Shown: positions 40,414 to 52,400 of the stretch, piece after piece
How the letters are laid out: every line of letters starts with the position of its first letter
Position numbering within the stretch: the first letter of the stretch is position 1
Source: Tridacna crocea
Lineage: Eukaryota > Mollusca > Bivalvia > Cardiida > Cardiidae
Assembly: GCA_943736015.1 (NCBI GenBank)
Contig: OX031069.1
Coordinates: forward strand, 26,479,235 to 26,543,234
DNA: 64,000 nucleotides
Reading direction: 5' to 3'
Translations under genes and position numbers: made by a program
Notes under the pieces: model-generated
The model's database searches: none
Seen by the model: the letters and a program-made list of their open reading frames with translations, nothing else
Told to the model about the DNA's origin: nothing

Positions 40414-43400
40414 GTAACCATTTCTTTCATTTGCCATATTTGTCTCATCTCAGGACAGGGGCATAGCCTACCCTAGATTTGGCTGGTAGCTCCAAGATTT
40501 TTTTTTGTTTGTGAATTTGGCTCTACTCACCAAGGACAGTATCACAGAAATAATATTGAAGTTAACCCATTACAACATAGCAAAATTTTAGACCTATCCA
40601 AATTGAAAGCATGTGCAGACATCCATTTCATTGTGGCTTAAATAATGCAACATTTCTTTTATAGGATAGGTAGAAACTTTGAGGGAAAAGGAGAAAATGC
40701 TGGTTACCAGCATTTTTCTTCTTTCCCACAAAGTTTTCAAATGGCTTCCACCTCAGGATTGTTAAAAGTGGTCATTGTATGGTAAAGGGTTAAATGTCAA
40801 ATGTATGGTAGGACATAGCATAAAGCTTTCAGATTCAAATATTCAATCCTCTAAGACTGCTATTAAGTAACTATGAGGATTATGTTATTTTATTCATGCT
40901 CACAAATTCTATGTTACTGGAGACAGTAGTATAGGGGGTAAAATATCAATTGGTCTATCACATCACAGGTTCTGGGTTTATTTCCAATGATAACTAGGGT
41001 CAATGTTTTCAAGGAAGCAATAGTAAAAAAATAGCATTGTCAGTTTCAAAGATCATATAAACTAACTTAACTAAGTAAGTTAAAGCTCAGCATTACAGAT
41101 TTTTGTACTGTGGCCTTGGATAGAATCAAGGAAGATCATGTTTTAAGATCCTGTGGCTGACTGAAGCTACACATCAGAATCAAACAATAGATTCAATACC
41201 AAGATGAATACGAAGCTTTGTTTTTCAAACCCAGATATGCGAGTTATTCAAAGCCATTTGCTTTGGTTACAGAAGTATTAAGCTGAGCTCTGGCATAAGG
41301 GGGAGGGGGAATTATCTTTAACTCTAAATATCAAACAATAAATTTGTAGACTGTTCCAAATTGAAAGTATTTACAGGAAACAGAATAAGTATGACTGAAG
41401 AATTGAAATTTGATTTGGGAACGGTTGAAAACGTTTTGGGAAAAGAAGAAAATGCTGGTACCAGCATTTTCTCCTTTTCCCAAAATGTTTTCAAAAGGCT
41501 TCTACGCCAAGGTCGTAAAAGTCGTCCTTGTGTGGTAAAGGGTTAATGCATCTAAATTCATTATATCAAGCAAATCATCACATAAATATGGATCCATAAA
41601 ATCCATTTTGAAAAGTAACCAACTAAATCATGCTACAGAGTGGTCCTAAGACAAACAGAAAATTACTTGATAGCAAAATGTTTTGATACATGTCCAGCAG
41701 AGCCCCAGATAATGGGGAGTAATGGTATTCTAGATCAATTATTTCTCTTTCAAACCCTATGTTGTGGGTATTCGATGAGACGATTCTTATGAGTACCTAT
41801 AACATAGGATTTGTTGAAGAAAAAGTGATATTTCTTAATAATGAAATTAAAATCATTCCCTTTATCTCAAGCTCTGTGTAAGTCTATGTGTACAGAGCAG
41901 GCTGGCATGGATCAATTAATACTTTTGTAGATACCTAAATCCCCTTTTTAAACAGCATTTCACATAAACTGTTTTAATAACCCTGAGGAAGTTGAGTCTG
42001 AAAGCATTGAGGGAAAAGGAGAATTTGCTGATAATCAGCATTTTCTTCTCTTACCTGAAAGTATTTTAGATCCTTTGAAATAGAAAAGTTACAATTTGAA
42101 CCACAATTTATTTATCTGCAACATACTTTCAGTTCAGAGAAGACTTTAATTTTGTCTTTGGTAAAAAGGTAATGGTGATGATGATTATATGTTTTAGGAT
42201 GGACCAGTGCTCATGATCCCAGGAAACCACCAGCTCAACCCCTGGACTTTCGGAGAGCAAAGGTAATCACCAAATAGTGCTGAGTACTACCAGCTCAGTA
42301 CCATATCTGGAAATGCAGTCAATAGCATACAGGACTTGCGACTAGGGGTTTTCTTGTCCATATTCCCAGCTCAGCTATATTTTTCAGGAGATTGACGACT
42401 CCAGGAAAGCATCGATTGCTGCAATGGGCACAGCAATATTAGTGAAATAATGTTGAAAACAAAGTCAAAAACTATTCAAGCAGTAAACTCTTTGCCAAAC
42501 AACACAATAATTATTGTAGACTTGTCCGAATTGAAAGCATTTGCTGACACCAAAATAAATGTGGCTCAAAAACTGAAATTAGACTTTGGAAGGGTAGAAA
42601 ACATTATGGGAAAAGGAGAAAATGTTACCAAGCATGTTCTCCTTTTCCCACAATGTTTTCAAAAGGCTTCTTTCTCAAGGTCATGAAAAGTCCAGATTGT
42701 GTGGTAAAGAGTTAAACAAACATTTAACAGTTCCAACCCAGTAGAAACAAGCAAAACTTAAAATCTAGAGATTGTCAGTTCAGATTTCTTCATGGCCAAA
42801 GTTTATTTCCATGGACTGATGAGAATATTTTATTCCGTTGTCTGCGCATGTCATATTCTTCGAATCTCATTCTTTGAAGATTTGACTTTCTTATATGACG
42901 GATCACTACTAGCCCCGAAAGCGGGCTGACTGTAATATTACGCTCCATAAAGTAGCAATGTTGATAAAAGCTTTTACGTACCAATACGTTTGAGGAGAAA
43001 TGAGACCTGCTTTAGCAACAGATTTCTCTAAACTGGTGATCATAGTTGAGTGAATTCATGGAATTGCATGAGGTAGCGTTTTATTGGGTAAACTTTTTTG
43101 TGTTTTAAATTCAAAGTAACGGTTGTCGCGTAGGAAAGTGGTTTGGTTCTGTACCCAGGATGCCCATGTCAGATAGATGAGTATTTATAGAATGCCATCT
43201 AGCGGGAGATAATGTATTTTATTCTGTCAACACTGGAGATACCTAGCTGTGACTTTTTAAAAAGGTTGTGTACAGAAATCAGGCCCGTAGTAACTATCCC
43301 TAGATACTAAGAGAGAACTGGAAAAAAATATTTAATGAAAAGAATATCATTTTGCACAATAAGTTATATAATACAAGAAGAAAAGAAAAGATTGGAATAT

Positions 43401-46400
43401 TTCTCAGTTCAAGTAATCTTTATAGTGTGTATAGGAATTTGCATTGATTGAAGCAATTTAGTTGATTTATACCGGTAGTGAATTGTCAGCCTTGGCTTGC
43501 GAAGATAAGGGTTGACAGATTCTTCCTCTTTTAAAAGTCATCATTTGTGTGGTAAAGGGCTAATAAAACAAAATCATTATTTCAGAGTATGTATGTTCAG
43601 AAGCCCCCGTCAGAGCAAAGCCGAGAGGGTAGGGATCATTTAGCAATGAAACACATGTACAGTACGTCCACCCAAAAGTAAGTCATGACACAACATTTTT
43701 CATATTCATTAGCTTTGTTTGTTTCAAAGCACTGATGATGCTGTCTGTGTCATAGTGCAAACACTTTGAAATTTAACACTTTACAACACGAAAAAGTTTT
43801 AGCCTTGTCCAAATTGAAAGCATTTGCAGACAACAATTTCAGTGTGGCTCAAATGCTGCAATTGTTTATTGATAGGGTAGAAAACATTGTGGCAAAAGGA
43901 GAAAATGCTGGTTACCAGCATTTTCTCCTTTTGCCACAATGTTTTCAAAAAGCTTCTTTCCAAGGGTCGTCAAAAGTAGTCATTGTGTGGGAAAGGTTTA
44001 ATAACATCTCTGTTAATCCAGAAGATATTGACTTCAAACTTGCTCTAGTTTTTAACTCTTTACCAAATGACAAATTTTTGGATTGGACCAAATTCAAAGC
44101 ATATACAGACAAATTAAGTCTTGTTAATACAGTATGTGATTTCTGACTATGTCAGGGTAGAAAATATTATGGGAGAAGGAGAAAATTCTTGTTACCAGCA
44201 TTTTCTCCTTTTTTCACAATGTTTTATATGGGCTTCTTTGTCAGGTTCGTTAAAAGTCGGGATTGTGTGGTAAAGAGTTAACCATCAAATATGGATCAAC
44301 TCGTACAACAGAGGCAAACAACAATCAAAGTACTTCTGACACAGTTATGACCCCTTTTTTAACTCGTTACCACACAAGAAAATTTTAGACTGGTCCAAAT
44401 TGAAAGCACTTGCAGACGACAAAATAAAGGTGACTGAAAAATAGAATTTGTTTCTGGGAAGGGTAGAAAACACTGTTGGAAAAGGAGAAAATGCTGGTTA
44501 CCAGCATTTTCTCCTTTTCCAACAGTGTTTTCAAAAGGCTTCTTTCTCAGGGGCGTCAAAAGTAGGGATTGAGTGGTAATGGGTTAACTTAGATCTTTCA
44601 CTAAAAGCAACTTTTACTGCTGCCGAGTGTTGGCATCTGCCTGCGTTGCTTTCTTTATCTCTATTTCCTATTTCCTGAATGACAAATATTTTATGCTTCC
44701 AACATTAAAACATTTGCAGACGATTGGCTCAGATGTACTTAAAAAGTTAAAATATTACTTGTTTTGGACCAACAACCTAGCTCATAAATGTAGGAGCTAG
44801 GGTTGTCGCAAAAATAAAAGGACTATTGCTGTATCATGAACAATAATTGGCATATAATCAAGAAAACAAACACAGATTAAGTGCCATATCTCGTGATTAT
44901 TTCTCCCAAAAATCATCAAAACACAAATAACAATAATGAAACTGCATACCTTTACCATTACCTTGGAAACTGCGTATTTCAAAGTAAGTTGGATAAGATT
45001 TCATTTGGAGAACACAATTCGGGAGCAGACATGCTGAACTGTATTTAACCCTTTACCACACAATTCCTACTTTCGAGGCCCCTAGGAAAGAAGCCTTTTG
45101 AAAATGCTGGTAACCAGCATTTTCTCCTTTTCCCACAGCGTTTTCTACCCTTCCAAGAATAGATTTCAATTTTTCAGTCACGTTTTATTTTGTCTTCTGC
45201 AAATGCTTTCCATTTGGACAAGCCTAAAATATTGTCGTTTGGTAATGAGTTAAGCAAAAATATATGTAATCAGCTACAAGAAAAGTTTTTTTTACTTCTG
45301 TGACAACCCTCGTAACCCTAGTATGTAAGAGCCTGACACCCTTAAACACTTCTATCACAGGTCATACGGCGAGGTACCATGGGACGTAATGCTGGCCCCT
45401 AAACAGTGGGCCCCAACTTCAACATTGGAGGACAGGCCAGATATGATTTCACAGACTTGGACTTTGAAACGCTACGATTCTGCTGCAAAAGAATGGCAGG
45501 CAAGAAATTCAGTCTACAAAACGACAGATTCGAAATTGTTTAACTCTTTACCACACAACCCCGACTTTTCACGACCCTGAGGAAGAAAGCCTTCAAAAAC
45601 ATTGAAGGAAAAGGAGAAAATGCTGGTCACCAGCATTTTCTCATTTTCCAACAATGTTTTCTACCCTTTCCAAACCAAAATTCAAAATTTGATACGCATT
45701 TATTTTGTCATCTGCAAATGCTTTCATTTTGAACTGGTCCAAATTTTGTCGTTTGGTAAAGAGTTAAATAATCAGTCATTTGTTTCCTTATTTGTCCAGA
45801 ATAAAGCAGGTCTTGTCTGCACCTGGTAATGTGTTCTTTTTTGGCTATTTTTTGTCTTTCACCACATAAAGCCAAGTTTTAATGACTCTATAGAAGAAGG
45901 CATTTGAAAAGACTTTTGGAAAAGGAGGAAATGCTGGTAACCAGCATTTCTCCCTTTCCTACAGTGTTTTCTCCCCTCCAGGAAAAAAAGAAATAGCGTT
46001 TTGAGCAACATTGGACTTTCCATCTGCAAATGCTTTCATCTTGGTCAAGTTTTCAATTATGTTGTGGGGTAAAGAGCAAACTGGTTGTTTCTATATTTCT
46101 TCAGAATACAGGCAGGTCATGGGATTGGTTCCAGAAGAGGAATGGATACTATAAAAATGGAGCTATTGTCTTGTAAGTTCGTAACTGATATCTTTGACTT
46201 TATTTCTTGATGAATAAAACAAAAATTAAGAACAGGTGATGGCAAAAGTATAATTACTACTGATCTGTGGAAAAATTTATCATTTTTTAGAATATCTTTA
46301 TTTTCTTTAAGGTAGTGGACCCGTAATAAAATACAGCTACTTCCATTACAATAATATCATAAAACTTGCTATGGTTAAACATGAGTATTATTGTTTTATC

Positions 46401-49400
46401 TCATTACCAAACATAAAATTTTAGGTTTGTCCAAATCGAAACCATTCATAGTCGACAAAATAAAAGTGGCTGAGAATTTGAAATTTGTTTTGTAAAGGAT
46501 AGAAAACATTGTGGGAAAAGGAGAAAATGCTGTTTACCTTTTTCCACAATGTTTTCTAAAGGCTTCTTTCTCAGGGTGATCAAAAATAGGGACTGTGTGG
46601 TAATGGGTTAATTTAACCGAGCCACTTTTTCCTTTTTTTGTCTCAGAATTATCATTTATAAATCTAAAACCCTGATATTCTCATTACAAAGGGAGATAAT
46701 AATTGTCTCCCTTTTCTGGAAATTTACAATTTCAAGATAAACCTCATAGGAATTACTGGTCAGTTAGAAATATGCAAAAGTATTATATCTGTATAAATCC
46801 ATATTTATAAACTATCTTGAAATTTTGTTCCATCCTGCACTAGACGTGTTAGGAGTGTAACTGCCCTAAATTTGTTTGAAATTATTAGATTGCTATTTGA
46901 CTCAATGGTAAAAGCGCAGAATTTGAAACTTGGATGCCTTCAGTATAATCCTCACACCACTTTTTTTTTCTGCTAAACTGTCCTTTGGCAAGACATTTCA
47001 AAATCCCAGCCTAGTATTCATGAAACCATGGACACATATCTTAACCTTTTCCCAAACAATCCTTTGTTTTCATGACCCTGAGAAAGAAGCCATCTGAAAA
47101 CATTGTGGGAAAAGGAGAAAATGCTGGTAACCAGCATTTTCTCCTTTTTCCCCAGCAATATTTTCTGCCCTAATGGAAACAAATTTCAGCTTTCGATTTT
47201 TGTTTATTTTGTTGTCTCCAAGTGCTTTCACTTTTGACCAGTCTAGAAGTTTGTTGTTTGATAAAGAGATAGATAAGGTGTCAAAGCAAAATAAATGACA
47301 TAATGTTGGTCGTGGAGTAGGTCAACATTCTTTTTTTTTTTTAGAAAGCTCCCACGTTTACAGGCGTTTTAGATGAATTTTTTTGTTTTTTTGTTTTTGT
47401 TTGAGTTGTCTCTTAACCCTTTGGATGCTAAGCATGACTTTTGCAACTTTTGCAGACAGTGAAGATCAAGATCAGACTGCACATTCTGTGCAGTCTGATC
47501 TTGGATCTACACTATCTGATAAGGAGACAATCTTCCCAAAAAGTACTTTTGAAACATCAGCATTCAAGTTTTTGTCATCGGCTTTGAAGTTTCATTCAGT
47601 TTAAACCTTTCCCAAACAACCCCTGGTTTTTATGATTCTGGGAAAGAAAGCTCTTGAAAACACTGTAGGAAAAGGAGAAAATATTGGTAACCAGCATTGG
47701 CTCCATTTTCTACCCTTTCACAGACAAAAATCATCCTTCACATTACATTTGATTTGTCGTCTGCAAATGCTTTCAATTTGGTCTCATCCAAAATTCTGTC
47801 ATTTTGGAAAGGGTTGATTTATTTAACAGGATTTGGATTAAACTTGATCCAAATTAAACACTTTACCTTTGTAGCTGTAGTCAGCCCCCAAGAAAACAAC
47901 ACATTCCTGGTTATGGTGGGGCAGTTGGTGCAGAGAATCTGGAAGAATTAGATAACGTTCAAGAGAAATTTGAACCTTTCACTGTGAAACGGGTTGTAAT
48001 ACCACGATACAGTGAGACATCACAGTAAGTATCATAGGATTTTATTTTGTTATGAATGTGAATATTGTAGGACATTGTTACGGGAGACCACTCCTTCATG
48101 CATGGCTTCATCCTAGTTTAATTACAATACTTAACAACTGTGTTAGGAATAATTCTCATTTGCTATTCTAGGTTTGAATCCTGCCTGGTCCCTCTGTTTC
48201 TGCTATTGATTTGTTTCTTTGTTACAGACTTTGTTCATAAGATGGGAACTCGTCTGGGATTGGCCATTGAGTCATTAATCCCATTTGTTGTTGTCCAAAA
48301 ATGGGTTTTCTGCCTAATAAAGCTTTGAGTCATCAATAAATGATGACTTAAATTAAGAGGAGATGTTTTACGGGAGACTACTTCTTAATGCATGGCTTCA
48401 TCCCATTTTAAATACATTATGTAACAACTGCCTTAGGGAGAGTTCTCTTTAGCTCAGTGGTTACGGTGTTGGCCTATTGTCCAGGCATTCTAGGTTCAAA
48501 TCCTGCCCAGTCCCAGTATCTCTGTTATGCATTTGTTCGTGTGTTTCTTTGTTACAGACTTTAATCGTAAGAACTAAACTTAACTTAAATCAGCCTGTCT
48601 GTCCATCTGGCAGTCTGTGGTTGTTCACATGTACAAGTCATGCTCTAGGAAATGAAGGTTGAGTGCAAAGTTGTCATATGGTCTGCAACCATGAAAAGGA
48701 GAAATGGGACATTTGCGTTAAATGTTATCTTGGATCAGCAGCCTGCGCAGTATGGGTAGGCTAATCCAAAACAATACTTTCTGTTTTTATGTAATTCCAT
48801 GTTTTGCTCAAGTCTGCTGTATCACAAAATCTAATGTACTAATAGTCATGAAATGCAGTGTCAGATTAGCCTGTGTGTAATGCGCAGGCTGATCCGAGAC
48901 GACACTTACACAAACGTGCAAATGCCTCTTTTTACATGCAAGCCATGTAATGCTGAATCTATAAAATCCATTCTGTCTATTAAGTTAGTGAATCATGAGA
49001 GAGAATTGCCCAGGGCATGCAGAAAAGAGTACTTTTTTTCTTTGAAAGTATTTAAAACATAATGGGTAAAAAGAGAAAAATGGTGGAGTGCTGCTTTTTA
49101 GCACATTCTACTTTTCCCACAATGTTTCCAAAGCCTTCATCCCCAGGGTTATTAAAACTTGTAGTTATGTGGTAACTAGTTAACACAGACAAAAAAATTT
49201 TAGCCTTCTCCAATTTGAAAGCATTTGCAGACGTCAATTTCATTGTGGCTCGATTTATGTAATTTTTCTTTGACATAGTAGAAAACATTGTGGGAAAAGG
49301 AGAAAATGCTGGTAACCAGCATTTTCTTCTTTTCCCACAATGTTTTCAAAAGGCTTCTTTTCCAGGTGCATCAAAAGTCGCCATCGTGTGGTAAAGGGTT

Positions 49401-52400
49401 AAAAATCATCAGTGACATACCAGATTAGTATCTTGCAAACTATCAGATTGTAAAGATCTTAGACTTTAAGGCTGTATTTCACAATCCCCACTTTTAGCAA
49501 CCCTATGTAGTGAGGTTTTTGAAAACATTGTGGGAAGGAAGAAAATTCTTGCAACCATCTAAGTGTAGAGGTCATAGACTTGAATGCTGTACCACAGAAT
49601 TCCCACTTTTAGCAAGCCCATTGAGGACAATTTTTGAAAACATCATGGAAAAAGGGAATATGCTGGTAACCATGTGATAGTAGAGATCTTAGATTTTGAT
49701 AATGTATCACACAATCCCCAGTTTTAGTGTCCCTATGAAGTAAGGTTTTTGAAAATATTGTGGTAAAGGGGGAAAATGCTGGTAACCTTAGTATTTTTCT
49801 TTTTTTGCACAATGTCTTCTACTATTTAAAAGACCTTCTTCATCATCTGATCCAGGTGTAATCGTTGTCTCTATTACTTTGTATTTGAACAAATTCAAAT
49901 ATTATATTTCATGTGTCTATTTAGAAATTTTATGCGTAAAGAAATGATGTAATATAAGTTGTGGGAATTTTTTCACCGTCACAGTGAATAATTTCCTCCT
50001 TCCGAAAATCTGGTTTATGGACTTGAGAACAAGTTCAAATATTATATTTCATGTGTCTATTTAGAAAGTTTATGGGTAAAGAAATGATGTAATTCAAGCT
50101 GGTGGCATTCGTTAACAAAATAATCAGATGAAATATAATATGTAATTTATTTCATCAACTTGTGATTAATATGGGGAAATATTTGCCTAAAAAGGGAAAG
50201 GTCTGCGAAAATATCTTGTGCCTTATGGCAATCGTTATTTTCGCATACCTTTCCCTTTTTCGGCAAATATCTTCCCATATTAACCACCAGCTGATGAAAT
50301 AAACTCTATTTGTTTGTTGTTTGGTGAAGAACTAAAGTCTTATTGTCATTCAAAACCCATAAATCAATGACTGGAAATGACAAGATTTGGTAGTGAAAAA
50401 TAAACTGGTTTGTTAAAACGTGAAGTACCGAAACTACGAAATCTTTCACGGATGACCCATTTCAGAGTTTATAATTATTGGGTTTAGATGAAACTGCCAT
50501 TGAATGACAAAGCTTAAAATGCTCTTTCCCAAATGTGAATGTATCAGTATAAGGTCTCAAGTAGCATCTAAGGCCTAATTTATTGGTCAATCAACACAGA
50601 GAGATGTAACTTATTTAACTCTTTACCAAACAACAAAATTTTGGACTATTCCAAATCAAAAGCATTTGCAGATAACAAAATAAAATTAAGCTTTGATTTG
50701 GGATGGGTAGAAAACATTGTGGGAAAAGAAGAAAATGCTGGTTAACAGCATTTTCTCCTTTTCCCACAATGTTTTCAAAAGCTTTCTTTCTCGGGGTCGT
50801 TAAAAGTCTGGATAGTGTGGTAAAGAGTTAAGGCATCATTTTAAAGACAGATGCTTTCTTCAAAATGAACTTTTGCATAATATTCATCTTTTATTTTCAG
50901 TAAACCAAACATACCAGGTTACCAAGGTTGCACACTGTACCGAGGACATTATGCGCCAGCTCACAGTATCCCAGCGCCCCCTAGTAGTACAAGTTCAACA
51001 CAAAAATCTCACAAGTACGTAATATATAAGATCTGACATGAGTTGGTTGTTGAGATGAAAAATTATTAAACAAGTCTACAAAAAAGTTATTAAGCAAGCC
51101 TTTGGTGAGCTTAATTAATAACATTTTTTGTGGACAAGTTTAATAAATTTTTACCTCAAAAATCAACGAGTGTCAGATTCTTTTTATCATATTACTGATT
51201 AACAAAAATTATAGTCCAAAACATGTTAAACCAGAGGCATACATGCATCGTGTGTAGTGAAATTTACAAGAAGCCTGTGCACTTACTTTGCCAGGTTCAG
51301 TACAAACGAAAATAGTTCCAAAGAAACTTACATGATATTGATTTTTGTTTGAGTCTAACAGCGATTAAATTAACAACTTTATCATGATAAGAAATTTGAC
51401 CGCTAATTTCCTACGTAATCATCATTTTCTCCATTTCTCACATTTTTCCAACATTTTTTAAGACAAATTTCATCATTTGAACCACATATTGAAGCATTAT
51501 CCGTCAGCCTTTCAATTTGGTAAAGTCTGATAGTTTGTTTCCCCAACTTAACCAAATTCTTTCAATGAACTGATGAAAGTTCATGTGAAAGGATTCTCCC
51601 TACTGTCTAAGGATAATGCTAAGAGCAAGAGACCAAAAGATTCTGATGAAGTCAAGATGTGGAAAACCTAGATTTGCCAGACTGTCATTTCTCATATCAA
51701 AATCTTGCAGAAGTAATTTATTCACAATTGCGTGTATCAGCAAGTCTTCACCAGAATCTGTTGGTGTCCTGCTTAACCCTTTACTACACAGATACTCATT
51801 TCTACGCATTGCTTGTAGGAGCCTTTGGAAAACATTGTGGCAAAAGGTGAAATTGCTCGTGACGAGCAATTTCACCTTTTGTCACAATGTTTTCAATGCT
51901 ATCAAAAGGTACCATATATACACATAAGAAACTGCTTCATCCTTGCTATTACATGTATTTAGGGTCAATTAGAGATAACATAGAAATGCCTTATGGGGTA
52001 AAGGGTTAAGTGTTATGGTTTATATTCGAATGCCTTTCTTTAAAACGTCTGTGCCACTCAAACACAATACTTCTGGATATATCTTGTGCACCCCTCTGTG
52101 ATTCAAAATTTCCATGTGTCTCTCAGCATCATTACAGCTCCAATGCATAACTTCACACTGCTCCGTGCAATCATTTGATGTTGACGTTTGACTGTCCAAA
52201 AATTCCACCATTACTATCATAAACGCTCTTCAAATTTAAGATTATAAACCAATCATACTGATTTTTCAGAATAACTTTGAAATAATGTTGGTGTGACTCC
52301 ATGCAAACTTCACGACACATTTGATGAATCTTTTGATGATAATCAAGAATTTCCTACATGGTGAAATTGCTCTGTAACTAAGTACCTACCTACTGTTTAG

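Noticed and set aside
45800..45825. Possible 26-nt exon between SPMIP7 exons 4 and 5
   Set aside because: It has an AG before and GT after, but would shift the frame into exon 5; treated as a pseudo-acceptor.
48432..48510. tRNA gene
   Set aside because: A and B boxes are present but the acceptor stem and anticodon arm do not fold, and the unit is duplicated with a non-tRNA body: a SINE.
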